The position numbers were made by a program, and so were the translations under genes. From JBBIJR01 sp037445875 (GTDB lineage Bacteria > CLD3 > SB21), in contig JBBIJR010000013.1 in NCBI GenBank assembly GCA_037445875.1, forward strand, positions 1-54,116: 54,116 nucleotides of DNA. Reading direction: 5' to 3'. How positions within the stretch are numbered: the stretch's first letter is position 1; every line of letters begins with the position of its first letter. Below the pieces are notes generated by a model. It ran no database searches and was not told the origin of the DNA. It saw only the letters and a list, made by a program, of their open reading frames with translations. Positions 24,001 to 33,350 of this stretch are shown piece by piece.

Positions 24001-25120
24001 CTTCCAGAGGTATCCGCTCGCCGTCGCGACCGATGAGCTCCACCTCGTACTGCTGTACGGAGTAGTCGCCCCTCACTCGCTTTTCGCGGCGCTCCTCGGC
24101 CGCGGCAAGATATTCGGGAGCGATCCATGAACGGATATATTCACGGCGGTTCTGCGGAACGGCCACACCGAGCAGCCGCTCCGTGGCCGGGTTCGCATAC
24201 AAGACTCTCCCGTCCAGGTCGTACAACACGACCATATCCCGAGTGGTCTCGGCGAGAATCCTGTACTGCTCTTCGCTTTGCCGGAGGGCAATTTCGGCTT
24301 CTTTCCGGGCGGTGATATCGCGCTGGCTTGCGCGATGGCCAAGATAGCGCCCGTCGGATGCAAATACCGGCTGGCACACATGATGGATCCAGCGCGTTTC
24401 ACCCCAACGCGTGGCGACGCGAAAACTCAGCTCGCCGACCGCCGCGTTCGAGCAGACTCGATGCTGGTGTTCCTCGAACACTCGTCTGTCCTCCGGAACT
24501 ACGATCGACTTAAGCAACCCCGGCTCGCGGACGAATTCCTCGCACGAATATCCAGTGATCTGCTCGCACGACGGTGCCACGTACGCGTATCTGCCGTCTG
24601 GAGCCAGCCAGAATTCCCAGTCGTATGCCTCCTCGGTCGCGCCGCCGTGGTTCACGAGGCCTGAACCAACGTCGTTCCCCTCCTGGAGGGTCTTCGCCTC
24701 CCGGACAACGGCGCAGCGGATGGTTTCCCTGTCTGCATATCGAAACACGGAGAGGACCGCCGTGAATTCCGACCCATCGCTGCGGCGGAATGAAAGCCGC
24801 AGGCCCTTGTCGCTTGCCAAATTCTTCTCCCGCGCACGGCCCTTCAATGCCTCATCGAACTCAGAGGATCGGGCCGTCACCAGGCGCGAAAGGGGCTTGC
24901 CTATCAGGTCGGAACGAAGGTAGCCGAACAGACGCTCAGCCTCGCGATTGAATACGAGAATGCGTTCGGCCTTGTCGATCACAATGACGCCGTCACGGAC
25001 AAAATCCAGGATTTCGGACAGGACCTCACGGCTTCTCCGAGCAGTTGTCGTGGGAAGTCGGGATGTTCTTGTGGCGGACGGCTTCTGGATCAGCGGCCGC
25101 CTGGATTTCCTGGTCTTCAC
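21059..25120 (-). CDS. Multi-PAS/GAF hybrid histidine kinase with receiver domain
   Basis: 1353 aa, no membrane helices, so a cytosolic sensor. Domains in order (approximate): PAS 30-145 (VRDGVIVIDKAERILVFN), PAS 165-280, PAS 285-405, GAF 415-600 (AVERCLIFEIN...VDIALMK), PAS 610-730, PAS 735-855, PAS 860-980 (ILLTDLNHRVLYCNRSAEKLYG), HisKA with MAGGIAHDLNNILSPIL (phospho-His near residue 970), HATPase with NLCVNARDAMPDGG, DTGEGIP and GTGLGLS, and a C-terminal receiver with VVDDE and phospho-acceptor VVSDMSMPRMDG. Its ATG overlaps the hypC stop (ATGA), so it is translationally coupled to hypC. No output regulator gene adjoins it. A link to H2, redox or electron transport is inferred from position only. 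Confidence 0.92.
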   Translation of the reverse strand: MKTRKSRRPLIQKPSATRTSRLPTTTARRSREVLSEILDFVRDGVIVIDKAERILVFNREAERLFGYLRSDLIGKPLSRLVTARSSEFDEALKGRAREKNLASDKGLRLSFRRSDGSEFTAVLSVFRYADRETIRCAVVREAKTLQEGNDVGSGLVNHGGATEEAYDWEFWLAPDGRYAYVAPSCEQITGYSCEEFVREPGLLKSIVVPEDRRVFEEHQHRVCSNAAVGELSFRVATRWGETRWIHHVCQPVFASDGRYLGHRASQRDITARKEAEIALRQSEEQYRILAETTRDMVVLYDLDGRVLYANPATERLLGVAVPQNRREYIRSWIAPEYLAAAEERREKRVRGDYSVQQYEVELIGRDGERIPLEVTSAVTTTTGSPLVVSIARDIRERKKAEADLRQQLSYARALNRISEVIMSGETQRQAVLDTMVKVIGETLAVERCLIFEINHAAGDVHSLSKWMGPGIADFAPGRETYSVETFRLSGEVLFGQRTLIASHADDRHPVLEQEGSASILHDRMGVRSLLWYPFGFHEDGHYLLVFNQMTSTRSWRNEEIEFVDSVSKHVDIALMKMRLVREREEAEESVRQAEARFREIFENVVEGVYQTTLDGRFIVVNPAMARILGYRTPDELVESVEDIESQLYLLRERRPELSRQLLEHGRVQDFESEVYRKDGRRIWVSENVRLVRNPTGTPAYFEGTLVDITDRKVVEKRLIQTLQEFETLTEGIPDAVFFKDGEGRWLITNAPAKKLFQLATVDWQGKTDRELAVLQPSLQKAYEACIASDEAAWRNGRKTVGLEIVQDDEGSNHYFETTKIPLFDEAGGRLGLVVIGHDVTLDRQAHEIISEQALILDNARDSILLTDLNHRVLYCNRSAEKLYGWSRTDIVGRSYHDLIARQGKDSLDMSAQVRAHGHWAGEIRHYHQDGRELIVESRQSLINDSEGHPKSVLMINTDVTEKKRTEREFLRTQRMESIGRMAGGIAHDLNNILSPILMAVQIFKDKIEDESLLRLIPMLESNVQRGADLMKKLLMFTRGVEGEHVKVDIRPIVNDVRAMVEAAFPKNVQLLCDVRRDVWPLRGDATQLHQILLNLCVNARDAMPDGGTLSILVVNVWVLESEASGHPGARAGPHVLLSISDTGEGIPADILDRIFEPFFSTKDVDAGTGLGLSTVAAIVRGHGGYVNVSSEVGRGTTFKVYLPADRSEANSRHEHPVGDRWKGRGECVLVVDDEVSVRSVLAAVLEANGYRVLQASNGEEALSLIEKNRPDIRVVVSDMSMPRMDGPAFVRRLRSLQRNVQIIGMSGLPTDAARTRGEEIDRFLQKPYHGEDILQALHELLSSDAKGDRHLHT

Positions 25121-25350
25121 TCCAAATCGCCCGTCTGTTTCAAATAGTCGAATATGCGTCCGGCTTCTTCTTCGTCGATCGTGTTCAGAGCAAAACCGAC
25201 GTGCACGATCACGTAGTCATCGACTTTGGCATCGGGCACAAACGACAGGTTCACCTCTTTGACGATGCCGCCAAAGTCGACTCGCCCCGTCCGGAGAAGC
25301 GGGTCGGTACCCTGGATGTCCACGATCTTACCGGGAACTGCGAGACACAT
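25117..25350 (-). CDS. hypC: Hydrogenase assembly chaperone HypC
   Basis: Small chaperone that carries the Fe(CN)2CO unit with HypD to the large subunit. Starts MCLAVPGKIVDIQG; Cys2 is the essential residue. VDFGGIVKEVNLSFVPDAKVDDYVIVHVGFALNTIDEEEAGRIF is typical. 77 aa. The frame is open further upstream but MCLAVPG fixes the start at 25350, which overlaps the end of hypF by about 20 bases; its stop overlaps the start of the hybrid kinase. Confidence 0.96.
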   Translation of the reverse strand: MCLAVPGKIVDIQGTDPLLRTGRVDFGGIVKEVNLSFVPDAKVDDYVIVHVGFALNTIDEEEAGRIFDYLKQTGDLE

Positions 25351-27622
25351 GGATGGCCTCTCTTTGCAGGATTTGCCGGGCAGCCACGACTTGACCAAGG
25401 GCAATCCCGCCGTCGTTGGTGGGAATGCGCTGGTGCCAGTACGGTCGGAAACCGGATTTTCGAAGCGCCTGCACGAGTTGTTCAAGCAAATATCGGTTCT
25501 GGAAACAGCCCCCGCTCAGGATTACTTTTTCCTCTCCCACCTTGCGCGCTACTTCCACAGCGGCGTGGACCAGGGCAAGGTGAAAACCGGCGGAGATATC
25601 CGGCAGGGAGGTGTGGCATCGAATGGCGTCGAGCAATGCGTGCACCGCCGGTTCCCAGTCCACGATGTATGCAGAATCTTCCGCTCGAATATCCATGGGA
25701 AAACGCGTCGCCGACGCCTCGTCGAGCACGAATTCCAGTTCCATGGCCGCCTGACCTTCGAATCGTATTCGTTGGCGAAGACCCATCATCGATGCCGCCG
25801 CGTCAAAGAGGCGGCCCACGCTGGACGTTCGAACGCCCGTGGCGCCTCTGTCCATCGCGGCGAGCAGAACGTCGAGCTCGGCGTCCGAGAACGCGCGAAT
25901 CGCCGCGCAGTCCAGGGTTCGGCAACGCGTACGGAAGAGCTCGAACAGCAGGCCGAGCGCCGACCTCCGAGGTTCACGGACCGCCTGATCGCCACCGGGC
26001 AGCAGGAAGGTACGAAAATACCCTGCTCTTTCAAATGATAAATTCGACACGCGCAGGAACTCGCCTCCCCAGATCGTACCGTCCGTGCCGTATCCGGTGC
26101 CGTCCCAGGAGATTCCCAAACAGGGCCCGTCCACTTCATTCTCCGCCATGCAGGCCAGTATATGGGCATAATGATGCTGGACGGTTGTAACCGGAAGGCC
26201 CGAACGTTGGGCCCATCTCGTCGAGAGATAGTCCGGATGCAGGTCGCAGGCGGCGTGGGTAGGTGTCAGTTCATAAAGTCCCGCCAGTTGTTCCGTCGCC
26301 TCGCGGAAAGCCTGATAAGCCGTCTCCGTCTCGAGGTCTCCGATGTGCTGACTCAGGTACGCATCGCCACCGGTACTGACGGCCACGGTGTTCTTCAGGT
26401 GCGCACCGACGCCCAGAACGACCGGCCCGGAGTCCTCCCGGATACGGACGGGCCACGGCGCATAACCGCGCGCCCGGCGCACCACAAACTCGCGCCCCAG
26501 CACGATTCGCACGATGGAATCGTCGACGTGGCGCCGGATCGGCCGATTGTGCACCAGGAAACAATCTGCAATGTCCTTGAGCCGGATCAGCGCTTCACGT
26601 TCATCCGTGCAGATGGGCTCGTCAGAGAGATTTCCGCTCGTGGCGACGACGGGTATTCCGAGGTCATGCACCAGGAGGTAATGCAGGGGCGTGTACGGGA
26701 GCATGGCGCCGATGTACGGATTGGCAGGAGCTACAAGGTCGGACAACGATCCGGGCGAATGCTTTCGAAGGAGCACGATCGGAGACTCCGGCGACTTCAG
26801 CAGGCGTCGTTCCAGATCGGTCACGTGCGCTTCCGCCTCGAGCGTTTCGAGCGTGGGGAACATCAGTGCAAACGGTTTCTCCTCACGGTGCTTGCGTTCT
26901 CGTAACCGCCCGACCGCCCGGTCGTTATGCGCATCGACCATCAAATGGAATCCGCCCAGTCCTTTGACGGCCACGATCCGACCGTCGCGAATCTGCTCGA
27001 CCGCGGTCTCGATGGCATCGTCTTCTCTTGAGACGGCCCGCCCTTGCTCATCCCATAACTCCACCTGCGGGCCGCATGCCGGACAGGCATTCGGCTGCGA
27101 GTGGAACCGCCGGTCGCTGGGATCTTCGTATTCCCGGAGGCAGGAGGGGCACATGGCAAACAGCTTCATTGTGGTGCGGGCGCGGTCGTACGGGAGCGAC
27201 TCCATAATGCTGAATCGCGGCCCGCAGTGCGTGCAGTTCGTGAACGGATACCGGTAGCGTCGATTCGACGGATCAGTCAATTCCCGAAGGCATTCGGGGC
27301 ACATCGCAATGTCCGGGAGCACGACCGCGGAAGGCCGGCCGTCCGAGTCGCTCTCTCGAATCTCAAAGTCGGTGTAGCCCGCCGGTTCCAGGAGGGTGGG
27401 CTCGAGGCTCTGAATGTAAGCGAGCGCAGGCTTTTCAGAATCCAATCTCAGCATCAACTCCCGCACGCGTTCCTCCGCTCCCTCCGCTTCGATCACGACC
27501 CCGTGGGACGTATTATTCACCCAACCCCGGAGCTGAAGCTCCCTGGCCAGGCGATACACGAAGGGCCGGAAGCCGACACCCTGGACGGCCCCCCGGACCA
27601 ACATACGAATCCGTTGTTTCAT
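25328..27622 (-). CDS. hypF: Carbamoyltransferase HypF
   Basis: Uses carbamoyl phosphate to carbamoylate HypE. About 764 aa. Domains: acylphosphatase MLVRGAVQGVGFRPFVYRLARELQL (residues ~5-90), two CxxC-type zinc fingers (CPECLRELTD...CTHCGP, CPSCLREYED...CPACGP), YrdC-like AVKGLGGFHLMVDAHND...KPFALMF, and the Kae1-like carbamoyltransferase domain with HHYAHILACMAEN and WDGTGYGTDG...SGGCFQN. Start ATG 27622 forms ATGA with the hypB stop; the longer frame beginning at 27658 is less likely. Confidence 0.95.
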   Translation of the reverse strand: MKQRIRMLVRGAVQGVGFRPFVYRLARELQLRGWVNNTSHGVVIEAEGAEERVRELMLRLDSEKPALAYIQSLEPTLLEPAGYTDFEIRESDSDGRPSAVVLPDIAMCPECLRELTDPSNRRYRYPFTNCTHCGPRFSIMESLPYDRARTTMKLFAMCPSCLREYEDPSDRRFHSQPNACPACGPQVELWDEQGRAVSREDDAIETAVEQIRDGRIVAVKGLGGFHLMVDAHNDRAVGRLRERKHREEKPFALMFPTLETLEAEAHVTDLERRLLKSPESPIVLLRKHSPGSLSDLVAPANPYIGAMLPYTPLHYLLVHDLGIPVVATSGNLSDEPICTDEREALIRLKDIADCFLVHNRPIRRHVDDSIVRIVLGREFVVRRARGYAPWPVRIREDSGPVVLGVGAHLKNTVAVSTGGDAYLSQHIGDLETETAYQAFREATEQLAGLYELTPTHAACDLHPDYLSTRWAQRSGLPVTTVQHHYAHILACMAENEVDGPCLGISWDGTGYGTDGTIWGGEFLRVSNLSFERAGYFRTFLLPGGDQAVREPRRSALGLLFELFRTRCRTLDCAAIRAFSDAELDVLLAAMDRGATGVRTSSVGRLFDAAASMMGLRQRIRFEGQAAMELEFVLDEASATRFPMDIRAEDSAYIVDWEPAVHALLDAIRCHTSLPDISAGFHLALVHAAVEVARKVGEEKVILSGGCFQNRYLLEQLVQALRKSGFRPYWHQRIPTNDGGIALGQVVAARQILQREAIHVSRSSR

Positions 27623-28275
27623 CGGCGAGTTTGAAGACTCTGCTCGATCCATGCACACCAGTCGGCCACACCGGCCCCGGTCGTGCAGGACAGCTCGAAG
27701 ATCCTGAGATCGGGATTGATACGTAGAGCGTTCGTCCGGAGCAATTCCAGACTGCAGGCGACGTGGGGAATCAGGTCCACTTTATTGATGATGAGGACGG
27801 ACGAGGTTTGGAACATCTTCGGATACTTCAGCGGTTTGTCGTCGCCTTCGGTCGTGCTCAGGATGGCCACGCGCACGTCTTCTCCGAGGTCGTAGCTGGC
27901 CGGACAAACAAGGTTGCCCACGTTCTCGATGATCAGCAATTCAATCCCGTTAGTGTCCAACCGCTCGAGCGCATCGCGCACCAGGGGCGCTTCTAGATGG
28001 CACGCTCCGTGCGTCACGATCTGGACCACGGGCACATCGTACCGCGCAACCCGCTGCGCATCCAGGTCCGTTTGTACATCCCCCTCGATCACGGCAACGC
28101 GTCGCCGGCCCTTCAGGTACTGCAGCGTACGTTCGATGATGGACGTTTTGCCGGAGCCGGGCGAACTCACCATGTTCACGACGTACGTACCTTCACCGGC
28201 AAACCGTTCACGGTTCTGGCGGGCGACCTCGTCGTTCTTCTCGAGGATCTTACGCTCAACGGTGATCACGTTCAT
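27619..28275 (-). CDS. hypB: Hydrogenase nickel incorporation GTPase HypB
   Basis: GTPase that with HypA inserts Ni into the large subunit. 218 aa. P-loop VSSPGSGKTSIIERTL, IEGDVQTDLDAQRVARYDVPVVQIVTHGACHLEA (metal-binding Cys/His at the G-domain interface), IENVGNLVCPASYDLGE and INKVDLIPHV. It lacks the His-rich N-terminal extension and the N-terminal CxxCGC motif found in some HypB proteins. Its start overlaps the hypA stop and its stop overlaps the hypF start. Confidence 0.95.
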   Translation of the reverse strand: MNVITVERKILEKNDEVARQNRERFAGEGTYVVNMVSSPGSGKTSIIERTLQYLKGRRRVAVIEGDVQTDLDAQRVARYDVPVVQIVTHGACHLEAPLVRDALERLDTNGIELLIIENVGNLVCPASYDLGEDVRVAILSTTEGDDKPLKYPKMFQTSSVLIINKVDLIPHVACSLELLRTNALRINPDLRIFELSCTTGAGVADWCAWIEQSLQTRR

Positions 28276-28628
28276 ACCGCCGCCTCCTCGGCCAACTCGA
28301 TCTCGGTGACATGCAGCTCGTTACCGGACAGCACGACGGTGTCCGTTGCGCCGCAGCGGGGGCACACCATGAAACCGTTGGGATTGTGAGCCGTCTCGCC
28401 GCAATCGTTGCAGTTGATGATGAACGGCACGTCTTCGATGTCCAGCCTGACGTGAGCGAGATCGGTTTCCGCCGTCATCGCCTCGAAGCAGAAGCGGAGG
28501 GAGTCGGCGAGGACGCCTGAGCATTCCCCTACGCTGGCCCGGACGGAGCGGATAGCACGGGTTTCGCACCCCCGGGTGTGCTGCCGGACCATGTCGATGA
28601 TTCCCTGAGCTATGGATGCTTCGTGCAT
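28272..28628 (-). CDS. hypA: Hydrogenase nickel metallochaperone HypA
   Basis: Ni chaperone. MHEASIAQGIIDMV supplies the Ni-binding MHE motif, which fixes the start at 28628. The zinc site is CNDCGE...CPRCGA. 118 aa. First gene of hypA-hypB-hypF-hypC-kinase, with all junctions overlapping. A promoter with an inverted repeat lies immediately upstream (28649-28690). Confidence 0.95.
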   Translation of the reverse strand: MHEASIAQGIIDMVRQHTRGCETRAIRSVRASVGECSGVLADSLRFCFEAMTAETDLAHVRLDIEDVPFIINCNDCGETAHNPNGFMVCPRCGATDTVVLSGNELHVTEIELAEEAAV

Positions 28629-28648
28629 GGAATCCCTTTCTCTGAACC

Positions 28649-28690
28649 AATGTAGAAATGCCCATGAACAGGGACAATGACAAATGTCAT
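28649..28690 (-). promoter_or_regulatory. hypA promoter with ATGACA-N2-TGTCAT operator
   Basis: Inverted repeat ATGACA-AA-TGTCAT at 28677-28690. On the minus strand it abuts -35-like TTGTCC and, 17 bases further, -10 TACATT (28654-28649), predicting a start near 28642 and a 14-base leader. The repeat is then centred near -41.5, the class II activator position of CRP/FNR-type regulators. The same repeat and spacing occur before the hydrogenase structural genes. Confidence 0.65.
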
Positions 28691-28707
28691 AAGGGAGAAC
28701 TGGGGGG

Positions 28708-29199
28708 TCAGGACTCGCCGTGGCCGTTTCGAAGGCCGTGCAGGATGCGCTGGGCGACTTCGGGTACAACTGCCGCGATCGGTCCCGTCAGATCGGTGCC
28801 AACGTCCTCCGGCGGCACGATCGAGACCGTGTACAACGTCACGTCCGGAACGCGGTCCATCAGGTGAAACGCGTCGAGCAGGTCTTTAAGCCCGATGTCG
28901 TGCGCGGTGAGTGTTTTCGGATAGTCCCTGGAAAAGCGCGGTCGGAGGCGGCAGATGCTGCCCGGCGGGCGGCCGTCATTCGCGGCGTCGATCAAAATCA
29001 CACGGTTCGCGGCCTGCAGGTCCCCCAGAAGATGGAAGCTGCCTGTACCCCCGTCCACACACACGACGTCCGCGGGCAACGGAAACGTATCGAGATACCG
29101 AACGACGTGCACGCCGACGCCTTCATCGCCCATCAGGACGTTGCCGATGCCCAACACGAGCCGGCGGGATTCACTTGCGGAAGGCTTCCTCTCGCTCAA
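28708..29199 (-). CDS. hyaD: Hydrogenase maturation protease (HyaD/HupD family)
   Basis: Ni-dependent endopeptidase that removes the C-terminal tail of the large subunit. Seen: LVLGIGNVLMGDEGVGVHVVRYL (metal-binding Glu), VDGGTGSFHLLG, VILIDAANDGRPPG (Asp) and LTAHDIGLKDLL (His). About 163 aa. No ATG fits; TTG 29199 has GGGAGG eight bases upstream and gives a normal N-terminus (LSERKPSASESRRLVLGIGN), overlapping the cytochrome b 3' end by 29 bases. That overlap argues for coupled translation. Confidence 0.88.
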   Translation of the reverse strand: MSERKPSASESRRLVLGIGNVLMGDEGVGVHVVRYLDTFPLPADVVCVDGGTGSFHLLGDLQAANRVILIDAANDGRPPGSICRLRPRFSRDYPKTLTAHDIGLKDLLDAFHLMDRVPDVTLYTVSIVPPEDVGTDLTGPIAAVVPEVAQRILHGLRNGHGES

Positions 29200-29848
29200 A
29201 TTTCCATCCTCCCACCATCGAGGAGGTGGTTCCGCGTCCCTCGACGTAATCGTGATAGAACACCAGGTACACGTGAACGATCGCAAACACCACGAAGAAC
29301 CACATGAACACGTGGTGCCACTGTCGGACGGCGAAGTCCCCACCCATCAGAGGTAGAATCCAGGCGAACAGGTCCGGAAGAAAGGACGTGCTCATGCTGG
29401 AGTACAGCGCAAATCCGGTGAGACATTGAAACAGAAAGACCAGAAAGGTCAGAAAATAGACGAAACCGGCAATCGCATTGTGACCGATCGCTATGGGGTG
29501 ACGCACCTCCTTTGCCTGGAACACGTCGACTTTGAGGACGTCGATGATCTCCTGCCACTGCTCTTTCGTGTGGGGAATGAAATTCCGCCAGCGTGCGTAG
29601 CGGTTACCTACAAAACCCCAGTAGATGCGGCCCAGGAAATTAAAGAAAAAAACGAACGCCGTGACGAAATGGATGAACCGTACCGTCCCAAACCAGTACT
29701 GCTGATAGGCTTCGCTGGAATAACTGATCGCGACGGGATTGCCTATGAGAAATCCCGTGATGATCAACGTCGTGACGCAAAACCCGTTGACCCAGTGGTA
29801 CAGCCGGACGGGGAATTCCCACACGTAGACTCGTTTATAAGTACTCAT
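29171..29848 (-). CDS. hyaC: Ni/Fe-hydrogenase b-type cytochrome subunit
   Basis: Di-haem membrane anchor that passes electrons from the hydrogenase small subunit to quinone. 225 aa with four membrane helices and haem-ligand histidines: VWEFPVRLYHWVNGFCVTTLIITGFLIGNP, FGTVRFIHFVTAFVFFFNFLGRIYWGF, ...NAIAGFVYFLTFLVFLFQCLTGFAL and RQWHHVFMWFFVVFAIVHVYLVFYHDYVEGRG. The last is the family C-terminal signature. Directly follows the large subunit (10-base gap). Its presence makes a respiratory, uptake role likely. Confidence 0.95.
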   Translation of the reverse strand: MSTYKRVYVWEFPVRLYHWVNGFCVTTLIITGFLIGNPVAISYSSEAYQQYWFGTVRFIHFVTAFVFFFNFLGRIYWGFVGNRYARWRNFIPHTKEQWQEIIDVLKVDVFQAKEVRHPIAIGHNAIAGFVYFLTFLVFLFQCLTGFALYSSMSTSFLPDLFAWILPLMGGDFAVRQWHHVFMWFFVVFAIVHVYLVFYHDYVEGRGTTSSMVGGWKFEREEAFRK

Positions 29849-29858
29849 CTCGGCCCTC

Positions 29859-31574
<1,716 letters not shown>

Positions 31575-31576
31575 GG

Positions 31577-32680
31577 TTACTTGCCTCCTTCTTCGGTCTC
31601 GGACTCGTTTTTATGCAGCGTGATCACCTTTTGCTTGCGTACGTTGGTCGTGATCGCGTGCGCCGCTACACCCACCGCGGTTGCAATGCCGACCGCCGTT
31701 CCGACGGTGTCTGCCGTCGACTCGATGCCGAAGCCCGGGAAGGACGCCAGATGCTGATAGAACGGTCCGTAGTCCCAGAACTGGTTCTCGCTGCAGCCGA
31801 TGCATCCGTGTCCGGACTGGATCGGATAGCTGGTGCTGTCGTTCCACTTCGTCACCGAGCACGCGTTGTACGTGACCGGTCCGCGGCAGCCCATCTTATA
31901 CAGGCAGTACCCTTTGCGCGCTTTTTCATCGTCCCACGACTCGACGAACAATCCGGCGTCGTAATACGGGCGGCGGTAGCAGGTATCGTGCACGCGGCGC
32001 CCGAAGAACTCTTTGGGCCGTCCCTGGCCGTCCAGTTCCGGGATTCGGTCGAACACGAGAATATGCGTAATGACCGACATCATCACGTCCGCGATGGGAG
32101 GACAGCCCGGGACGTTGATCACCGGTTTAGAAATCAGTTTCTTGATCGGCGTCGCACCGGTCGGATTGGGTTTCGCGTTCTGCACGCATCCATAGGACGC
32201 GCAATTGCCCCAGGCGATGACGGCCGACGCGCCTTCCGCCGCTTCCTTGAGTATATCCAGAGCCGTGCGTCCCGCGATCGTGCAATACACACCGTCGGCC
32301 TCGGTCGGAACAGAGCCTTCCACTAGCAGGATGTACTGTCCGGCAAACTTCTTCATCGTGTCGTGTTTGCATTGTTCCGCCTGGTGTCCCGAGGCGGCAA
32401 GCAGCGTCTCTGAGTAATCCAGCGAGATCACGTCCAGCAGGACATCGGCGACGATGGGGTGCGCGGAGCGGATGAACGACTCGCTGCAGCAGGTGCATTC
32501 CTGGAAGTGGAGCCAGATGACGGGCGGTCTCGCCTTCTTCTCGAACGCTTCCACGACACGCGACAGGCCCGACACGTGCACACCGGCCATGGCCGATGCG
32601 TACGTGCAGAAACGGATAAAGTCGCGCCGCGAGTACCCTCTGGCTTCCATTTGTTGCGCAATGGATGGAAGTTCAGCCAT
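31577..32680 (-). CDS. hyaA: [NiFe]-hydrogenase small subunit with Tat signal; six-Cys oxygen-tolerant signature
   Basis: Carries the Fe-S relay from the active site. 367 aa. Tat signal YSRRDFIRFCTYASAMAG (residues 16-33), so the mature enzyme is periplasmic; a C-terminal membrane helix (~residues 328-348) anchors it. The proximal cluster region has ECTCCSES (Cys62, Cys64, Cys65), WGNCASYGCVQ (Cys160, Cys165) and NVPGCPPI (Cys193). The extra Cys64 and Cys165 match the two additional cysteines of the 4Fe-3S cluster in oxygen-tolerant hydrogenases (known from E. coli Hyd-1 and Ralstonia MBH), where standard enzymes have Gly. Distal/medial motifs DTCYRRPYYDAG, CLYKMGCRGP and CIGCSE are present. 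AAGGAG precedes the ATG. Confidence 0.97.
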   Translation of the reverse strand: MAELPSIAQQMEARGYSRRDFIRFCTYASAMAGVHVSGLSRVVEAFEKKARPPVIWLHFQECTCCSESFIRSAHPIVADVLLDVISLDYSETLLAASGHQAEQCKHDTMKKFAGQYILLVEGSVPTEADGVYCTIAGRTALDILKEAAEGASAVIAWGNCASYGCVQNAKPNPTGATPIKKLISKPVINVPGCPPIADVMMSVITHILVFDRIPELDGQGRPKEFFGRRVHDTCYRRPYYDAGLFVESWDDEKARKGYCLYKMGCRGPVTYNACSVTKWNDSTSYPIQSGHGCIGCSENQFWDYGPFYQHLASFPGFGIESTADTVGTAVGIATAVGVAAHAITTNVRKQKVITLHKNESETEEGGK

Positions 32681-32813
32681 AGGACTTCTCCTTAGCGGTT
32701 GGCAAGCATGTGGATGTCAGGACTCTTCGAGGGTTCGTCCGACGACCAGAGTGTTCGAACGGGCAAGAAAGGGACCCGTTTGACGGGCGAACCAATAAGG
32801 GATATCCGTATCT

Positions 32814-32854
32814 AACTTACGTTGCAGAGCTTGTGAAAAAAATGACAATTGTCA
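32814..32854 (-). promoter_or_regulatory. Hydrogenase operon promoter with TGACAATTGTCA operator
   Basis: A perfect 12-base palindrome TGACAATTGTCA at 32843-32854. On the minus strand a -10-like TAAGTT (32819-32814) begins 30 bases from its centre, placing the palindrome near -41.5 of a start at about 32807. The half-sites match those before hypA. The implied leader is ~127 bases. Confidence 0.6.
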
Positions 32855-32894
32855 GACGGGAACATGATTTGCGAGAAAAGAAGACAGGTAGGGC

Positions 32895-33350
32895 TTAAAT
32901 CGAGCGCAGGAGGGCCAAGATCTCTTCGGCTGCACGGATCACCGCATCGGCCACGGTTGGGGTCAGCGTCGTGCCGTAATTGAAGTTTGCGCCCTGGATA
33001 CCGAAAATGGCAAGCGTGGGTGGGAGCGTTCCGAGCTGGCGGCTCATCGCGATAGCCTCGGCGACTCCGAAATCGTGCGTCGAACGGCGGAACAGTGCGG
33101 CGGGCAGCGCCTCTCGCGGCACATCGATTTGGTGGATGGAGCCGGGGATTAAACCCTCGGAGGAAACGGCATCGACGAGGATTACCGTGTTGCGGCCTTT
33201 CCACGCCTCGATCAGCGCCATTCCCTCCCCGCTCATCTCGCGGACCTCAACACCGGTTGGTTCCGCCTTTGCGACGAGCCGCGCCACGACAATCCCGGCG
33301 CCGTCATCGCTGCGGAATTCATTGCCTATGCCAAGGAGGAGAGGGTGCAT
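32895..33350 (-). CDS. Second hydrogenase maturation protease
   Basis: 151 aa, HycI/HyaD superfamily: LLLGIGNEFRSDDGAGIVVARLV (metal-binding Asp region), VREMSGEGMALIEAWKGRNTVILVDAVSSEG (Asp), RRSTHDFGVAEAIAMS (His). The N-terminal motif FRSDDGAG resembles the protease branch serving cytosolic/group 3-type or HoxW-like systems more than HyaD, so it may process a different hydrogenase encoded elsewhere. It lies upstream of the structural operon on the same strand, separated by the promoter region. No clear Shine-Dalgarno. Confidence 0.85.
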   Translation of the reverse strand: MHPLLLGIGNEFRSDDGAGIVVARLVAKAEPTGVEVREMSGEGMALIEAWKGRNTVILVDAVSSEGLIPGSIHQIDVPREALPAALFRRSTHDFGVAEAIAMSRQLGTLPPTLAIFGIQGANFNYGTTLTPTVADAVIRAAEEILALLRSI

